Counted from the stretch's first letter, positions 8,950 to 18,333 are shown. The stretch is 64,000 nt of DNA from JACKNG01 sp040220855 (GCA_040220855.1 JAVJVZ010000017.1:1-64000), one strand, 5' to 3'. Translations and numbers: made by a program. The notes: generated from the sequence alone by a model not told the origin.

Positions 8950-9157
8950 GGTTCACTCCGGGCGGATGGATTACACGCGCCGCGGACAGCGGGCGTGGCA
9001 CGCAGCAAGCTAACGATTGCGGCAGGCAGGCACAAGCCGAAACATGCTGCGGCCGCATCGGCCGCGTAGCGTGACGCGGTACCGATCATGCCTGCCATCA
9101 CGCGCGTCGCGGAATGTTAGCGTGCTTCCCATGGACCTGTGGCCAGCAAGCAGCCCG

Positions 9158-10660
9158 ATGAACCCGCGTCAACGACACGTCCACCAGGTGCCCGCCGCAC
9201 TGATCGCGCTGTGCATCGCGCTGCCGGCCGGCGCAGTAACCTGGGCGGTCGGCCCGGGCCAGCCGCTGGCGGAACTCGACGAAGTCCCGTGGGAGACGCT
9301 CGCCGCCGGCGACGTTGTCGCCATCCACGCCCGTGCGCAACCCTATCGTGGCAAGTTCGTGCTCGCCCGCAGCGGCAGCGCCGCGCAGCCCATCGTCGTG
9401 CGTGGCGTGGCGGACGCCGGCGGCGCGCTGCCGGTCATCGACGGTAACGGCGCCACGACGCGCCGCGCGCTCGATTACTGGAACGAGGACCGTGCGGTGA
9501 TCAAGGTCGGCGGCGCCTCGACGCCCGCCGGACCCGCCGAGCACATCGTCATCGAATCGCTCGTCGTGCGTGGCGCACACCCCGCTTACGGCTTCATCGA
9601 CGACCACGGCAACCCGGCCACCTATCGCGCCAACGCAGCCGCGATCTTCATCGAGGACGCCAACGCCATCGTCATTCGCCGTTGCGAGCTGACCGACAGC
9701 GGCAACGGCCTGTTCGTCGCCAATCTCAGCAGCGACATCACCGTCGAGGAGAGCTACCTGCACGGCAACGGGAACGTCGGCAGCATCTACGAGCACAACA
9801 GCTACACCGAAGCGCTCGTCATGTCCTACCGCTTCAATCGCTTCGGCCCGCTGCGCGCCGGTGCCGCAGGCAACAACCTCAAGGATCGATCGGCCAGGCT
9901 CGTCGTCGCCTACAACTGGATCGAGGACGGCAACCGCCAACTCGATCTCGTCGAATCGTCGACCTTCGCGACCACCGCGCCCGGTCCTTATGCACAGACG
10001 TTCGTCTACGGCAACGTGCTCGTCGAGCATGACGGCGAGGGCAATCGCCAGATCGTCCACTACGGCGGCGACGGCGGCAACACCAATGTCTACCGCAAGG
10101 GAACGCTGTACTTCTACCACAATACCGTGGTGTCCGAACGCGGCGGGCGCACCACGCTGTTCCGGCTTTCCACCAACGACGAGCGTGCCGACATCCGCGG
10201 CAACGTGTTCTTCAACGCGGGCGGTGCGCAGTCCCTCGAACTCGCCAGCAGCGCCGGCCAATACGATTTCATCGGCAACTGGCTCCGCGCCGATTACGTG
10301 ACGAGCTTTGACACCGGTTTCAGCGGCACCGTGTCGCATATCGACACCGTCACCGGCACGACGCCTGGCTTCACCGATCGTGCGGCGCAGGACTACCGTC
10401 CGCGCGCCGATTCTCCGCTCGTCGACGCCGCCGGCGCGCTCGCGCCCGCGGTGCTGCCGGCGCACGATGTCACGCAGGAGTACGTGCGTCACCAGTCGGG
10501 GCGGGCGCGGTCCGCCGGCCAGCCGCGCGCGCTCGGCGCGTTCGCCGTTGCGCAGCCCGCCACCGCCGCGACCACGCCGGTGCAATTCGCGGGGCCCTGC
10601 GTCGCCGTGCTGCTCGCGACCCTGCTCGTGGTCTGCGCGCGGCGTGTCGCCGTGCACTGA
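9158..10660 (+). CDS. Secreted right-handed parallel beta-helix protein with C-terminal anchor
   Basis: The 500-residue protein has a signal peptide (VPAALIALCIALPAGAVTWA). Repeated beta-helix rungs follow: AAAIFIEDANAIVIRRCELT, NGLFVANLSSDITVEESYLH, LYFYHNTVVSERGGRTTLF. The PADSPLVDAAGA-like ending (RADSPLVDAAGALAP) is typical of pectate-lyase-fold proteins that bind or cleave polysaccharides. The last 25 residues form a hydrophobic helix with basic end (VCARRVAVH), so the mature protein may be membrane-anchored; there is no VPLPA motif. The start at 9158 gives a normal signal peptide; an in-frame ATG at 9131 is possible. Catalytic residues cannot be assigned. Confidence 0.8.
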   Translation: MNPRQRHVHQVPAALIALCIALPAGAVTWAVGPGQPLAELDEVPWETLAAGDVVAIHARAQPYRGKFVLARSGSAAQPIVVRGVADAGGALPVIDGNGATTRRALDYWNEDRAVIKVGGASTPAGPAEHIVIESLVVRGAHPAYGFIDDHGNPATYRANAAAIFIEDANAIVIRRCELTDSGNGLFVANLSSDITVEESYLHGNGNVGSIYEHNSYTEALVMSYRFNRFGPLRAGAAGNNLKDRSARLVVAYNWIEDGNRQLDLVESSTFATTAPGPYAQTFVYGNVLVEHDGEGNRQIVHYGGDGGNTNVYRKGTLYFYHNTVVSERGGRTTLFRLSTNDERADIRGNVFFNAGGAQSLELASSAGQYDFIGNWLRADYVTSFDTGFSGTVSHIDTVTGTTPGFTDRAAQDYRPRADSPLVDAAGALAPAVLPAHDVTQEYVRHQSGRARSAGQPRALGAFAVAQPATAATTPVQFAGPCVAVLLATLLVVCARRVAVH

Positions 10661-10749
10661 GCGCGAGCGCGCTCACCTCCACTGCGGCCTCGACTTGCGT
10701 CTCGCGACGCGCTAGCTTCGCCGCGTCACCACGCGAGGAAGCACTGCCC

Positions 10750-11538
10750 ATGATGACCATAGCGCGCATCGGCCGGGTTTACGTCAAGGCCACGCAGTTC
10801 CTGCAGCCGACATCGGTCGCGGTCGATGCCGACGGCATCCGCCACGATCGCGCTTTTGCGCTGCTCGAGGCCGACGATCGTTTCGTACCCTCCGATCGTC
10901 ACGCCGACTTCCTCGCACTGCGCTTCGACTACGATGCCGCTGCCGACACGCTGCACCTGGAGTTGCCTGACGGCCGCCGTATCGACGGCCCGGCGCAGGC
11001 CGACGGTCGTGAGCTCGGTGTCGACCTGCACGGCCTGCGCGAAGTGCCCGTACGCGAGGTCGGCGGGCCTTGGGCAGCGGCGCTGAGCGAACATGCCGGT
11101 CGCCCGGTGCGCCTGGTGCGCTGCCTCGGCAGCACCGCCATCGACGTCTTTCCAGTCACCTTCGTCACTACCGGATCGCTCGCGCGCCTCGCCGTGGAGA
11201 GCGGCGCCGCGGGCGACCCGGCGCGCTTCCGTGCCGGCTTCGTGATCGAGAATGCAACCGCCCACGAAGAAGACGGCTGGGATGGTCGCCACCTGCGGCT
11301 CGGCGAGGCCTTGCTCAAGGTACGCACCGCCGTGCCGCGCTGCGCCATCACCGGGATGAACCCGTCCTCGGGCGCGCGCGACCAGGACGTCATGCGCGGA
11401 CTCATCCGCTACCGCCCCAAGACCCCCTTGCCCGACGGGCTGCTGCCGGGCTACGCGACGCCGGGCTTCGCAACCTACGCGGCGGTGGTGGAGCCGGGGC
11501 GGGTGCAGGTCGGCGACCGCGTCGAGCTCGTCGACTGA
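10750..11538 (+). CDS. MOSC domain protein (molybdenum cofactor sulfurase C-terminal type)
   Basis: The 262-residue protein has the MOSC N-terminal barrel (IARIGRVYVKATQFLQP, then GIRHDRAFALLEADDRFV) and the MOSC core. The core motif VPRCAITGMNPSSGARD contains the conserved cysteine thought to carry or transfer sulfur to molybdenum cofactor. RFRAGFVIENA and VGDRVELVD complete the domain. No ferredoxin domain is present, unlike YcbX-type reductases. GAGGAAG precedes tandem ATGs at 10750/10753. It likely acts in the cytoplasm on Moco enzymes or N-hydroxylated compounds; no molybdoenzyme lies nearby to narrow this. Confidence 0.85.
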   Translation: MMTIARIGRVYVKATQFLQPTSVAVDADGIRHDRAFALLEADDRFVPSDRHADFLALRFDYDAAADTLHLELPDGRRIDGPAQADGRELGVDLHGLREVPVREVGGPWAAALSEHAGRPVRLVRCLGSTAIDVFPVTFVTTGSLARLAVESGAAGDPARFRAGFVIENATAHEEDGWDGRHLRLGEALLKVRTAVPRCAITGMNPSSGARDQDVMRGLIRYRPKTPLPDGLLPGYATPGFATYAAVVEPGRVQVGDRVELVD

Positions 11539-11776
11539 ATCAACGCCATCGGCGGCACCGACGCCCGGATACACCGCGCGCCGACGGCGCGATCACCCGA
11601 CGATCGAGGTGCGCCCCTCGCGTCGTGTACGTCCGCCTGGCGACAACCCGCGCGGCCCCACCGCGCGCGGCGGCGCCATGCGATTGTGACGCACCCGCCG
11701 CTTCTGCGTGCCGCGCGCGCGTAGCGCGAGGGTTACACTCGACGCGTAACGCCCATCACCAGCGAAGGAACCCGCG

Positions 11777-12496
11777 ATGGCAAGCACCCACCGCCTGCTG
11801 ACCCGACTCACCCTGGCCACCCTGCTCACTGGCGGCGCGAGCCTGCCCGCCGGCGCCGCCACCTTCGTCGGCGCCGAGCCTTACTTCTCCTTCGCCGACA
11901 GCAGCTTCGCTGGCATCGTCTTCGATGACTATTTTCATCTCGAGGATTTCGAGGACGGCCTGCTGAACACCCCGGGCGTCAGCTCGACGAGCGGCGGCAG
12001 CGTGATCGGGCCGAGCGCACAGACCGATTCCGTCGACGCCGATGACGGCGACATCGACGGCAGCGGCAGCGGCGGCCACAGCTTCTTCTCGGGCTTCCCC
12101 GGCGGGGCCGACACCTTCACCTTCGAGTTCGATGCCAACGTGCTCGGTCGTCTGCCGACCCACGTCGGCATCGTGTGGACGGATGTCGGCGCGGCCACGC
12201 CGACCGCGGGTTTCGGCAGCGTCGGCTTCAGCGCATTCGGCCCCGGCGGCTCGCTCGGCGGCCTCGTCAGCATCACCCTCGGTGACGGCTCCACGTTCGG
12301 CGCCACGGCTGAGGATCACTTCTTCGGCGTTATCGACCCGCTCGGCGTCAGTCGCATCACCGTTTCGATGGCGGGAATCAGCAGCGACTGGGAAGTCGAT
12401 CACCTGCAGTACGGTGCCACCACCGTACCGCTGCCGGGCGCGCTCGGCCCGGCCCTGCTCGGTTGCGCACTGCTGGTGCGGCGGCGTCGAACGTGA
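11777..12496 (+). CDS. Exported protein with VPLPGA-CTERM sorting tail
   Basis: Of 239 residues, the first 27 form a signal peptide ending PAGAA. The body is Gly/Ser/Asp-rich: DFEDGLLNTPGVSS, a DDGDIDGSGSGGHSFFSGF stretch resembling a Ca-binding or flexible loop, then FEFDANVLGRLPTHVGIVW. This layout recurs in PEP-CTERM surface proteins of unknown ligand. The tail VPLPGALGPALLGCALLVRRRRT is motif, helix and Arg cluster. AGCGAAGGAA lies upstream of the ATG. A single-gene unit between the MOSC and DUF4112 genes. Export and sorting are well supported; the molecular role is not. Confidence 0.8.
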   Translation: MASTHRLLTRLTLATLLTGGASLPAGAATFVGAEPYFSFADSSFAGIVFDDYFHLEDFEDGLLNTPGVSSTSGGSVIGPSAQTDSVDADDGDIDGSGSGGHSFFSGFPGGADTFTFEFDANVLGRLPTHVGIVWTDVGAATPTAGFGSVGFSAFGPGGSLGGLVSITLGDGSTFGATAEDHFFGVIDPLGVSRITVSMAGISSDWEVDHLQYGATTVPLPGALGPALLGCALLVRRRRT

Positions 12497-12794
12497 CCCG
12501 CTGGCCCGCTAGCGTGCGACTGTAGATTCTGCACGGCGCCATCATCGCTGCCAGGCGGTCGGGCGCGTGCCCGCACGGAATGCGGCCCACGACGCCTCGT
12601 CACAGCTGGCACACGCCTTGCTCGCAGATGCCCCCTGGCCCGCGATCGAGGAGACAGGCGATGACACGACAGCCGACCCGCCCATCCGGTGCGCAGGCAT
12701 CGACCACGTCGATTCCAGTGCCGTTCCGTCAGCATTCTCGCGGGCAGCGCCCCGGTCGAGATCGGCATCGCCGCCGGGGCTGCATCCTGCCCCC

Positions 12795-13295
12795 ATGACC
12801 ACCGACACCCCGCACACGGACTTCGACGGCGACGACTCGCGGCGCACCACGGCGCGCCTGCGGCGCCTCGCCTGGTGGCTGGACAGCTCGATACGCATCC
12901 CCGGTACCTCGTGGCGCATCGGACTCGACGGCCTGCTCGGCCTGGTGCCGGGGATTGGCGACGCCGCCGCGGCGGTTGCATCGGGCTACATCGTGCTCAG
13001 CGCCGTGCGACTCGGCGTGCCGTGGTCGCTGACCGCGCGCATGGTATTCAACGTGATACTCGAAGGCGTCGTCGGTGTCGTGCCAATCGCCGGCGACCTC
13101 TTCGACTTCGCGTTCAAGGCCAACGAGCGCAATGTACGCCTGCTGCTCGACTACCTCGACACGCCACGCCCGGTGCATCGCCGCAGCCGGTTCATCGTGG
13201 TGGGCAGCGTGATCGTCGTGGGCGTCCTGTTCGCCCTGTTCGTTGCCCTGATCGTCGCATTGATTGTCGCGTTGCTGTCTGCCCTGTTCGGCTGA
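12795..13295 (+). CDS. DUF4112 membrane protein
   Basis: The 166-residue protein carries the DUF4112 signature LDGLLGLVPGIGDAAAAVASGY followed by VVGVVPIAGDLFDFAFKANERN; the two PG/PIxGD loops are the family hallmark. The C-terminus is an extended hydrophobic run rich in Val/Leu/Ala (about residues 135-166), presumably one or two membrane helices. Residues 1-35 are soluble and charged. The start at 12795 follows an in-frame upstream extension of 76 codons with no family-like sequence. Function of the family is unknown. Confidence 0.85.
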   Translation: MTTDTPHTDFDGDDSRRTTARLRRLAWWLDSSIRIPGTSWRIGLDGLLGLVPGIGDAAAAVASGYIVLSAVRLGVPWSLTARMVFNVILEGVVGVVPIAGDLFDFAFKANERNVRLLLDYLDTPRPVHRRSRFIVVGSVIVVGVLFALFVALIVALIVALLSALFG

Positions 13296-13606
13296 ATACG
13301 GCGTGCGAACGGCACCGCGCCGCCGAAACGGCGACGTCCGACTGCGATGGCTCACCCTGGAACCCCGCTTCTTACATCGACCATTGAAAAAATGGGGGGT
13401 ACGCCCTGCAGTCAATCGCCCCCCGGATCCCGTACGGCCTTCTCGACGCGACCTCCGAAATGCGGAGCGGCGCACGTTTCGCCCGCGGTGCTGCGCAGTT
13501 CTGTGACGGCGACAGGTATCGGTTGACGCCGAATACCGATGCCACCGGAGCTGGCCCCGATCTTGCTGACTGTGGCATACCGCCCACAACAGCCAGGAGA
13601 ATGGCA
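13296..13606. other. Intergenic region before the PRC-barrel gene
   Basis: About 310 bases without a convincing gene. GGGGGG (13394-13399) and CCCCCC (13419-13424) could pair across 19 bases, a possible hairpin after the DUF4112 gene. AGGAGA at 13594 belongs to the next gene. Confidence 0.4.
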
Positions 13607-14293
13607 ATGCACAAGACGGTCAAAGCACGATCCGGAATCACGCTCGCAGTCGCTCTCGCCACCGGCGCGCACGTTGGCGCCGCCTCGGCCGACGCCAATG
13701 AGTTCGACGCGGCACGCCCACTGACGGAGTACCGCGCTACCGATACCTACCAGCTGCGCGCGAGCGACATCATCGGCGCCGAGGTCAACAACGCCGACAA
13801 CGAAGAGATCGGTGAAGTCGACGATCTCATCGTCACGCGCGAGGATGGCACGCTCAAAGCCGTGCTGTCGATCGGCGGCTTCCTCGGCATCGGCGATCGC
13901 CTCGTTGCAGTTCCGTACGAGGAACTGCTGATCGGTCTCGACGATGGCGAAGCCGACGACGTCGAAGTCTACACGCGCCTCTCGCGCACCGAACTCGCGC
14001 AGGCGCCCGCCTTCGAGTACGGCGCATCGGAAGCCTGGGGTGCCGACGTCTTCAGGAGCCGCTACGAAGATGATGAGGGTGGCGACGATCATGGTGCGTG
14101 GAACCAGATCGAAGGCAACTGGATGGAGTTCAAGGGCGCGGCGAAGGAACGCTGGGGCGAGTTGACCGAGGACGACCTGCTGGTCGTCGAAGGTCGCCGC
14201 GACAAACTGATCGGCACCGTGCAGAAGCGCTACGACATCGACCGTGATGCCGCCGCTGCCGAGGTCGATGCCTGGGCCAAGGCCATCAACTGA
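13607..14293 (+). CDS. Exported PRC-barrel and CsbD-like fusion protein
   Basis: Two stress-linked modules are joined in 228 residues. After a signal peptide (GITLAVALATGAHVGAASA) comes a PRC-barrel: YQLRASDIIGAEVNNADNEE, then IGEVDDLIVTREDG and a following beta hairpin (residues about 45-115). Residues about 160-225 match the CsbD pattern: WNQIEGNWMEFKGAAKERWG, ELTEDDLLVVEGRRDKLIG, QKRYDIDRDAA. A strong AGGAG at 13594 is spaced 8 bases from the ATG at 13607 but only 2 from the in-frame ATG at 13601, which decides the start. Likely periplasmic; possibly a general stress or desiccation protein. A hairpin overlaps its stop codon. Confidence 0.85.
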   Translation: MHKTVKARSGITLAVALATGAHVGAASADANEFDAARPLTEYRATDTYQLRASDIIGAEVNNADNEEIGEVDDLIVTREDGTLKAVLSIGGFLGIGDRLVAVPYEELLIGLDDGEADDVEVYTRLSRTELAQAPAFEYGASEAWGADVFRSRYEDDEGGDDHGAWNQIEGNWMEFKGAAKERWGELTEDDLLVVEGRRDKLIGTVQKRYDIDRDAAAAEVDAWAKAIN

Positions 14294-14320
14294 TCACCCG
14301 CCGCGCGACGCCCGGGTGAT
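14293..14320 (+). terminator. Hairpin at the end of the PRC-barrel gene
   Basis: ATCACCC (14293-14299) pairs perfectly with GGGTGAT (14314-14320) starting at the last base of the stop codon. No U-tract follows, so termination is plausible but not proven. Confidence 0.35.
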
Positions 14321-14397
14321 GGCGGATTACAGCCTGGCCCGGGCGCAAGCGGCGCGCTTGCGCATCGGCGGCGCGGTCGCGGCGCCCGTCGAGCGCC

Positions 14398-14844
14398 TCA
14401 GGCGCCGGGCACCGTGACGCCGTGGTCCTTCAGCACCGCGAGTGCGCGCGGGATATCGGGATTGGCCGCGTCGATGGCGGCATCCACGGCGCGGAACATC
14501 TCCGCGGCGCGGCTGTTCTCGCTCGTAATCTCGAGCATCGAGCCGCCGCCGGCGCCGTAGCTGAAGGCGTGCACGGTGTTGCGCGGCACGTGCACCAGGG
14601 ATCCCGGTGGACAGCGGTGCTCCTCGTCGCCGCAACGGAAATGGATCTCACCGGTGAGCACGAAGAACGACTCGTCCCAGGGATGGAAGTGCGGGGGCGG
14701 GCCGGCACCTTCCGGGCCCGACTGGCAGGTAATACCGTAACAACCCGACTCGCTGGCGGCGGCGAGCACGGTGACGTGCGTGCCGAAGACGTCGAGCGCA
14801 TCGGGGCGCGTCGCGGGCGTGATCACAGTGGCCTTGTCTCGCAT
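14398..14844 (-). CDS. Cupin-domain protein
   Basis: A single cupin barrel (148 residues). Motif 1 is PPHFHPWDESFFVLTGEI, supplying His-His-Glu metal ligands; motif 2 is PPGSLVHVPRNTVHAF with the last His. The C-terminal helix ENSRAAEMFRAVDAA resembles cupins that act on small metabolites. A metal-dependent oxygenase, isomerase or sensor role is possible; the metal site looks intact. The start MRDKATVITPATRP at 14844 fits the family better than an upstream extension of 25 codons. It lies just after the flavin monooxygenase gene on the same strand (123-base gap) and may share its metabolism. Confidence 0.85.
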   Translation of the reverse strand: MRDKATVITPATRPDALDVFGTHVTVLAAASESGCYGITCQSGPEGAGPPPHFHPWDESFFVLTGEIHFRCGDEEHRCPPGSLVHVPRNTVHAFSYGAGGGSMLEITSENSRAAEMFRAVDAAIDAANPDIPRALAVLKDHGVTVPGA

Positions 14845-14967
14845 GGGATTACCTGCGCGGTGGTTGGACGGCGTAACGTCGCATGGGCGAACGGCGCACG
14901 TGGCAGCCGGCGGCCGCAAGCGTGCCTGTCAACAATGCGCCATGGTGACGCGATTCGCGCGTCACCG

Positions 14968-16575
14968 CTAGCGGATCTCGAAGCCGCGGTAACCGTCCCT
15001 GGCGATATCGGCGAAGGTGTCGTGGAAGGTCGGCACGCTGCCGGCCCATAGCAGGAAGCGCTTCTCATCCTTGTTCTCGGGGTTGTTGTTGCCGAAGAAC
15101 CAGGAGTCGCGCATGTCGTCGATGATGAGGCCCTTGACCGAGTCGTAGCAGTGCTGCGTCCACTCGGCCTCTGCCTCGGGCGTGGTGCGAATGACCGTGG
15201 CACCGCGCGCACGCAGGTGATCGATGCATTCGACGATCCAGTCGACCGCGGTCTCCGCACAGCGCGTCGCGTTGCAGAACACCGCCGGGTGATGCGGGCC
15301 GCTCGTGATGAAGAGATTGGGAAACCCCGCGATCTGCACACCGAGGTTGGTCAGCGGACCTTCAGCCCACTTCTCGGTCAGTGTGAGGCCGTCCTCGCCG
15401 CGGATGTCGACGCGCAGCAGCGCGCCGGTCAGGCTCTGGAAGCCGGTCGCGTAGATGAGGGCATCGAGCTCGTACAGGGCATCGCTCGTCGCCACGCCCT
15501 GCGGCACGATGCGCGTCACCGGCGTTGCGCGCAGGTCGACCAGCGTGACGTTGTCGCGGTTGAATGCCTCGTAGTAGTTCGTTTCACCCGGCGGCCGCTT
15601 GGTGCCGTAAGGGTGATTCTTCGGGATCAGTTTCTCGGCGGTGTCCGGGTCGTGCACGCGCTCGCGGATCTTCTCGGCGAGGAACTCGCTGACTTCCTCG
15701 GCGAAGGCGCGATTGGTGAAGATGTCATGGTAGTTGGCGAACCACAGCGCGAAGCCGCCACGGTCGTAGAGCTCCTGGTACTTGGCACGCCGTTCGGCCT
15801 TCGAGGAAACCTCCGTGCTCGCACGCGCGTCCATGTCGTGGATGAAGCCGGCGAAGGTTCGCTTGCAGAGCGCGACGATCTCGTCCGCCTGGGCGGCGAG
15901 CTCGCGCTGCTCCGCCTCGTTCAGCTTGCGGTTGCGCAAGGGCGTGCACCAGTTCGCGGTACGCTGGAAGACCGTCAGGTGGCCCGCCTCCGGCGCGATG
16001 CTCTGGATGATCTGCACCGCCGTCGGTCCGCTGCCGATGATGCCGACGCGCTGGCCGCGGAAATCGATGCCCTCCTTCGGCCAGCGCGCCGAGTGCACCG
16101 TGAGCCCGGCGAAGTCGCCGACGCCGGGATAGTCGGGGGGCTGCGGTGCGGACAGGAAGCCCATGGCGGCGACCACGTAGCGCGCCCGTGCGCTGCGCCC
16201 GTCGGCAGTCGTCAAGGTCCACTCGCAGGCATCGTCGTCGTAGTGCAGCGACGCCACGCGGGCATTGAACTCGATGTCGCGCTTCAGATCGAAACGCTCG
16301 GCGACGAAGTTGAGATAACGTTCGATCTCGGGCTGCCCGGCGAACTGCTCACTCCACTGCCATTCCTCGAACAGCGCTTTCGAAAAGCCGTACTGGTAGG
16401 AGTAGCTCTCGGAATCGAACCGGGCGCCCGGGTAACGATTCCAGTACCAGGTGCCGCCGACACCGGAGCCGGCTTCGAATACGCGCACCGAAAAGCCGCG
16501 CTCACGCAGGCAGTAACTGGCGTAGAGGCCGGAGACGCCGGCGCCGATGACGATCGCGTCGTAAGTATTGGACAT
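14968..16575 (-). CDS. Baeyer-Villiger type flavin-containing monooxygenase
   Basis: An FAD- and NADPH-dependent enzyme of 535 residues that inserts one oxygen beside a carbonyl or oxygenates a heteroatom. It has the FAD Rossmann motif GAGVSG (11-16), the Baeyer-Villiger fingerprint FAGLTVHSARWP (155-166) and a second Rossmann motif GSGPTA (181-186) for NADPH. GTWYWNRYPGARFDSES near residue 41 is also diagnostic. The length fits the cyclohexanone/phenylacetone monooxygenase group. The substrate is unknown; a ketone or steroid is inference. Its start at 16575 lies just before the flavin motif; the open frame continues 159 codons upstream without family sequence. A cupin gene follows on the same strand. 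Confidence 0.93.
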   Translation of the reverse strand: MSNTYDAIVIGAGVSGLYASYCLRERGFSVRVFEAGSGVGGTWYWNRYPGARFDSESYSYQYGFSKALFEEWQWSEQFAGQPEIERYLNFVAERFDLKRDIEFNARVASLHYDDDACEWTLTTADGRSARARYVVAAMGFLSAPQPPDYPGVGDFAGLTVHSARWPKEGIDFRGQRVGIIGSGPTAVQIIQSIAPEAGHLTVFQRTANWCTPLRNRKLNEAEQRELAAQADEIVALCKRTFAGFIHDMDARASTEVSSKAERRAKYQELYDRGGFALWFANYHDIFTNRAFAEEVSEFLAEKIRERVHDPDTAEKLIPKNHPYGTKRPPGETNYYEAFNRDNVTLVDLRATPVTRIVPQGVATSDALYELDALIYATGFQSLTGALLRVDIRGEDGLTLTEKWAEGPLTNLGVQIAGFPNLFITSGPHHPAVFCNATRCAETAVDWIVECIDHLRARGATVIRTTPEAEAEWTQHCYDSVKGLIIDDMRDSWFFGNNNPENKDEKRFLLWAGSVPTFHDTFADIARDGYRGFEIR

Positions 16576-16828
16576 GCGTGCGACCTCCCCTCGTTGCCGC
16601 TTCGAAGACCAACTATTGCCCGTACGCGCCGAGGCCGCAAGCCTGTCGGCGAGACCGAATTCGATGCGGCCCAGCCCGGTCATCGCGGTGCAGCGCCGCA
16701 AAACGCCGGCGGTACGCTCACCTCGAAGCGACAGCAGGCTGGAAGACATCGCCCCCGTGTCGCCGACGGTCGACTGATTGACGCGAAATGTCGGCCGCAA
16801 CGAGGACGACAGTTCGAACCTGCGCGAG

Positions 16829-17323
16829 TCAGGTCGTGCCCTGGCGCGCGTTCTCCTGGCGCGGGCGCAGCAACGGCGTGAGTTCTTCGAACGAGACGAT
16901 ACGAGTCCCAAACAGGTCCGCCAGCGCAACGCGGGTAACGCCCTCGAGATGGCTTTTCCCCCACGGCGAGACAAAGCAATCATTACCGGCATGCGCATGC
17001 CAGCAGAGCACGCGTAGCGTGTCTTGAAAGACCTCGCCATCGTTTCGACCACGCGACTGCGAGTCGCGGCGTGCTCTCAGGCCGGTCGTGCCGACGATGT
17101 CGAGCGCGCGCTCGTAGTCACCCCACAGCCCGTGGCGGCGCAGCCAGGCATTCGTGATCGCCATCGATTCGTCGTGCATCGCACTGATGAACCTGGACGC
17201 GGAGACCTCGCGCAACTCGAGCATGAACGGTCCGAACTCCCCCGAGTTGGCAGAGAAGAACGCGCCTTCGCAGCGCCGAAGGCGTGCGAGGTTGGCACAG
17301 GTATCATCGATTGTGAACTTCAT
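16829..17323 (-). CDS. Hypothetical protein, unrecognised family
   Basis: The 164-residue soluble protein begins MKFTIDDTCANLARLRRCEG and has no signal or membrane segment. Visible features are an amphipathic N-terminal helix, ITNAWLRRHGLWGDYERALD in the middle, and a Trp/His/Cys patch (VLCWHAHAGNDCFVSPWGKSH). It starts 10 bases after the stop of the double GFA gene, so the two are probably one operon. The start is supported by the conserved-looking N-terminus; the frame stays open upstream inside the GFA gene. Function is unknown. Confidence 0.6.
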   Translation of the reverse strand: MKFTIDDTCANLARLRRCEGAFFSANSGEFGPFMLELREVSASRFISAMHDESMAITNAWLRRHGLWGDYERALDIVGTTGLRARRDSQSRGRNDGEVFQDTLRVLCWHAHAGNDCFVSPWGKSHLEGVTRVALADLFGTRIVSFEELTPLLRPRQENARQGTT

Positions 17324-17333
17324 GACATGGCGC

Positions 17334-18173
17334 TCAGGGAGGTCCCTCCAAACGCGGCAGCGTGTCGGTGATGACATCCCATGGCGCCATCGAAGCGACG
17401 AAGATGTGCGCATCGACGCTGCGTTCTGGTGGATCGTCAAAGCCGCCGAAAGGCGTAACCACCGCGCCGCGATCGCGATCGACGCGCGGCAGGCCGGAAC
17501 CACAGCACACGCAGAAAGCCTGGCCGAAGTAGCGCGCGCCCGGCAGGCGGTAGACGTTCACCAGTTCGGCACCCGCCTCGAAGGCGAAATCGTCGACGCC
17601 AGCGAAGCCGTTGGTGGTATGGGCCGCCGCGCGCGCCTTGCGGCAACGCGAGCAATGGCAGTGGTAGGCGGCCTTGAATTCGCCGCGCACGACGTAGCGC
17701 ACTGCGCCGCACAGGCAGGTGCCGCGCAGGGCTCCGTCCGTCGACAGCGCAGCCGGCGCGCGTTCGACTGCCGGGCCGGTAGCGCCCGGGTAGTAATCGT
17801 AGAGCGGCAGCGCATCGGTGATGGCGAACCACGGTGCCCGCGCGCTCGCGTAGATGTGCGCCGAGGGGCGGATGCCGGGATCGTCGTCGAACAATCCGGC
17901 CGGGATGGCAACGCGTTCGCCCAGGTGGGTGTTCGGCAACACCGAGCCGCAGTCGCGGCAGAACGAGCGTACGAAGCCGGGCGAGGATTCGCGCGCGACG
18001 ATGGCCTCCTCGCCCGCATCCCATTGGAACGGCGCGCGGGCTCCCATCGCGTAAGTGGCATAGGGCGCCGCATGCGCCTTGCGGCACATCGCGCAATGGC
18101 AATGTGTCATGAGGTCGAATGCACCGTCGTAGGTGAAACGCACGGTGCCGCACAGGCAGCTTCCCTTCGTCAT
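17334..18173 (-). CDS. Tandem GFA-family (Mss4-like, formaldehyde-activating fold) protein
   Basis: Two GFA/CENP-V zinc domains are joined in 279 residues. Domain 1 (about 1-125) has GSCLCGTVRF, HCHCAMCRK and FCRDCGS; domain 2 (about 150-279) has GTCLCGAVRY, HCHCSRCRK and FCVCCGSGLP. Each carries the Cys clusters that hold one or two zinc ions. Family members were named for glutathione-dependent formaldehyde activation, but most act on unknown thiol adducts. A two-domain fusion is less common than the single-domain form. Probably co-transcribed with the unknown gene at 16829. The substrate cannot be inferred. Confidence 0.9.
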   Translation of the reverse strand: MTKGSCLCGTVRFTYDGAFDLMTHCHCAMCRKAHAAPYATYAMGARAPFQWDAGEEAIVARESSPGFVRSFCRDCGSVLPNTHLGERVAIPAGLFDDDPGIRPSAHIYASARAPWFAITDALPLYDYYPGATGPAVERAPAALSTDGALRGTCLCGAVRYVVRGEFKAAYHCHCSRCRKARAAAHTTNGFAGVDDFAFEAGAELVNVYRLPGARYFGQAFCVCCGSGLPRVDRDRGAVVTPFGGFDDPPERSVDAHIFVASMAPWDVITDTLPRLEGPP

Positions 18174-18333
18174 CCGTCAGGTACCTCGCTCGTCTGTCGC
18201 TGCTGTCGTTCCCGTGGCGCGCGGGAATCCATGATGCCCAGCGTACCCGACTTCGGCTCGATCGCGAGCGACCGAAGCAGGCGACATCATGCCCGGCCGG
18301 TGGTCGTGGGTATCGATCCGGCTTCCGAGCCGA

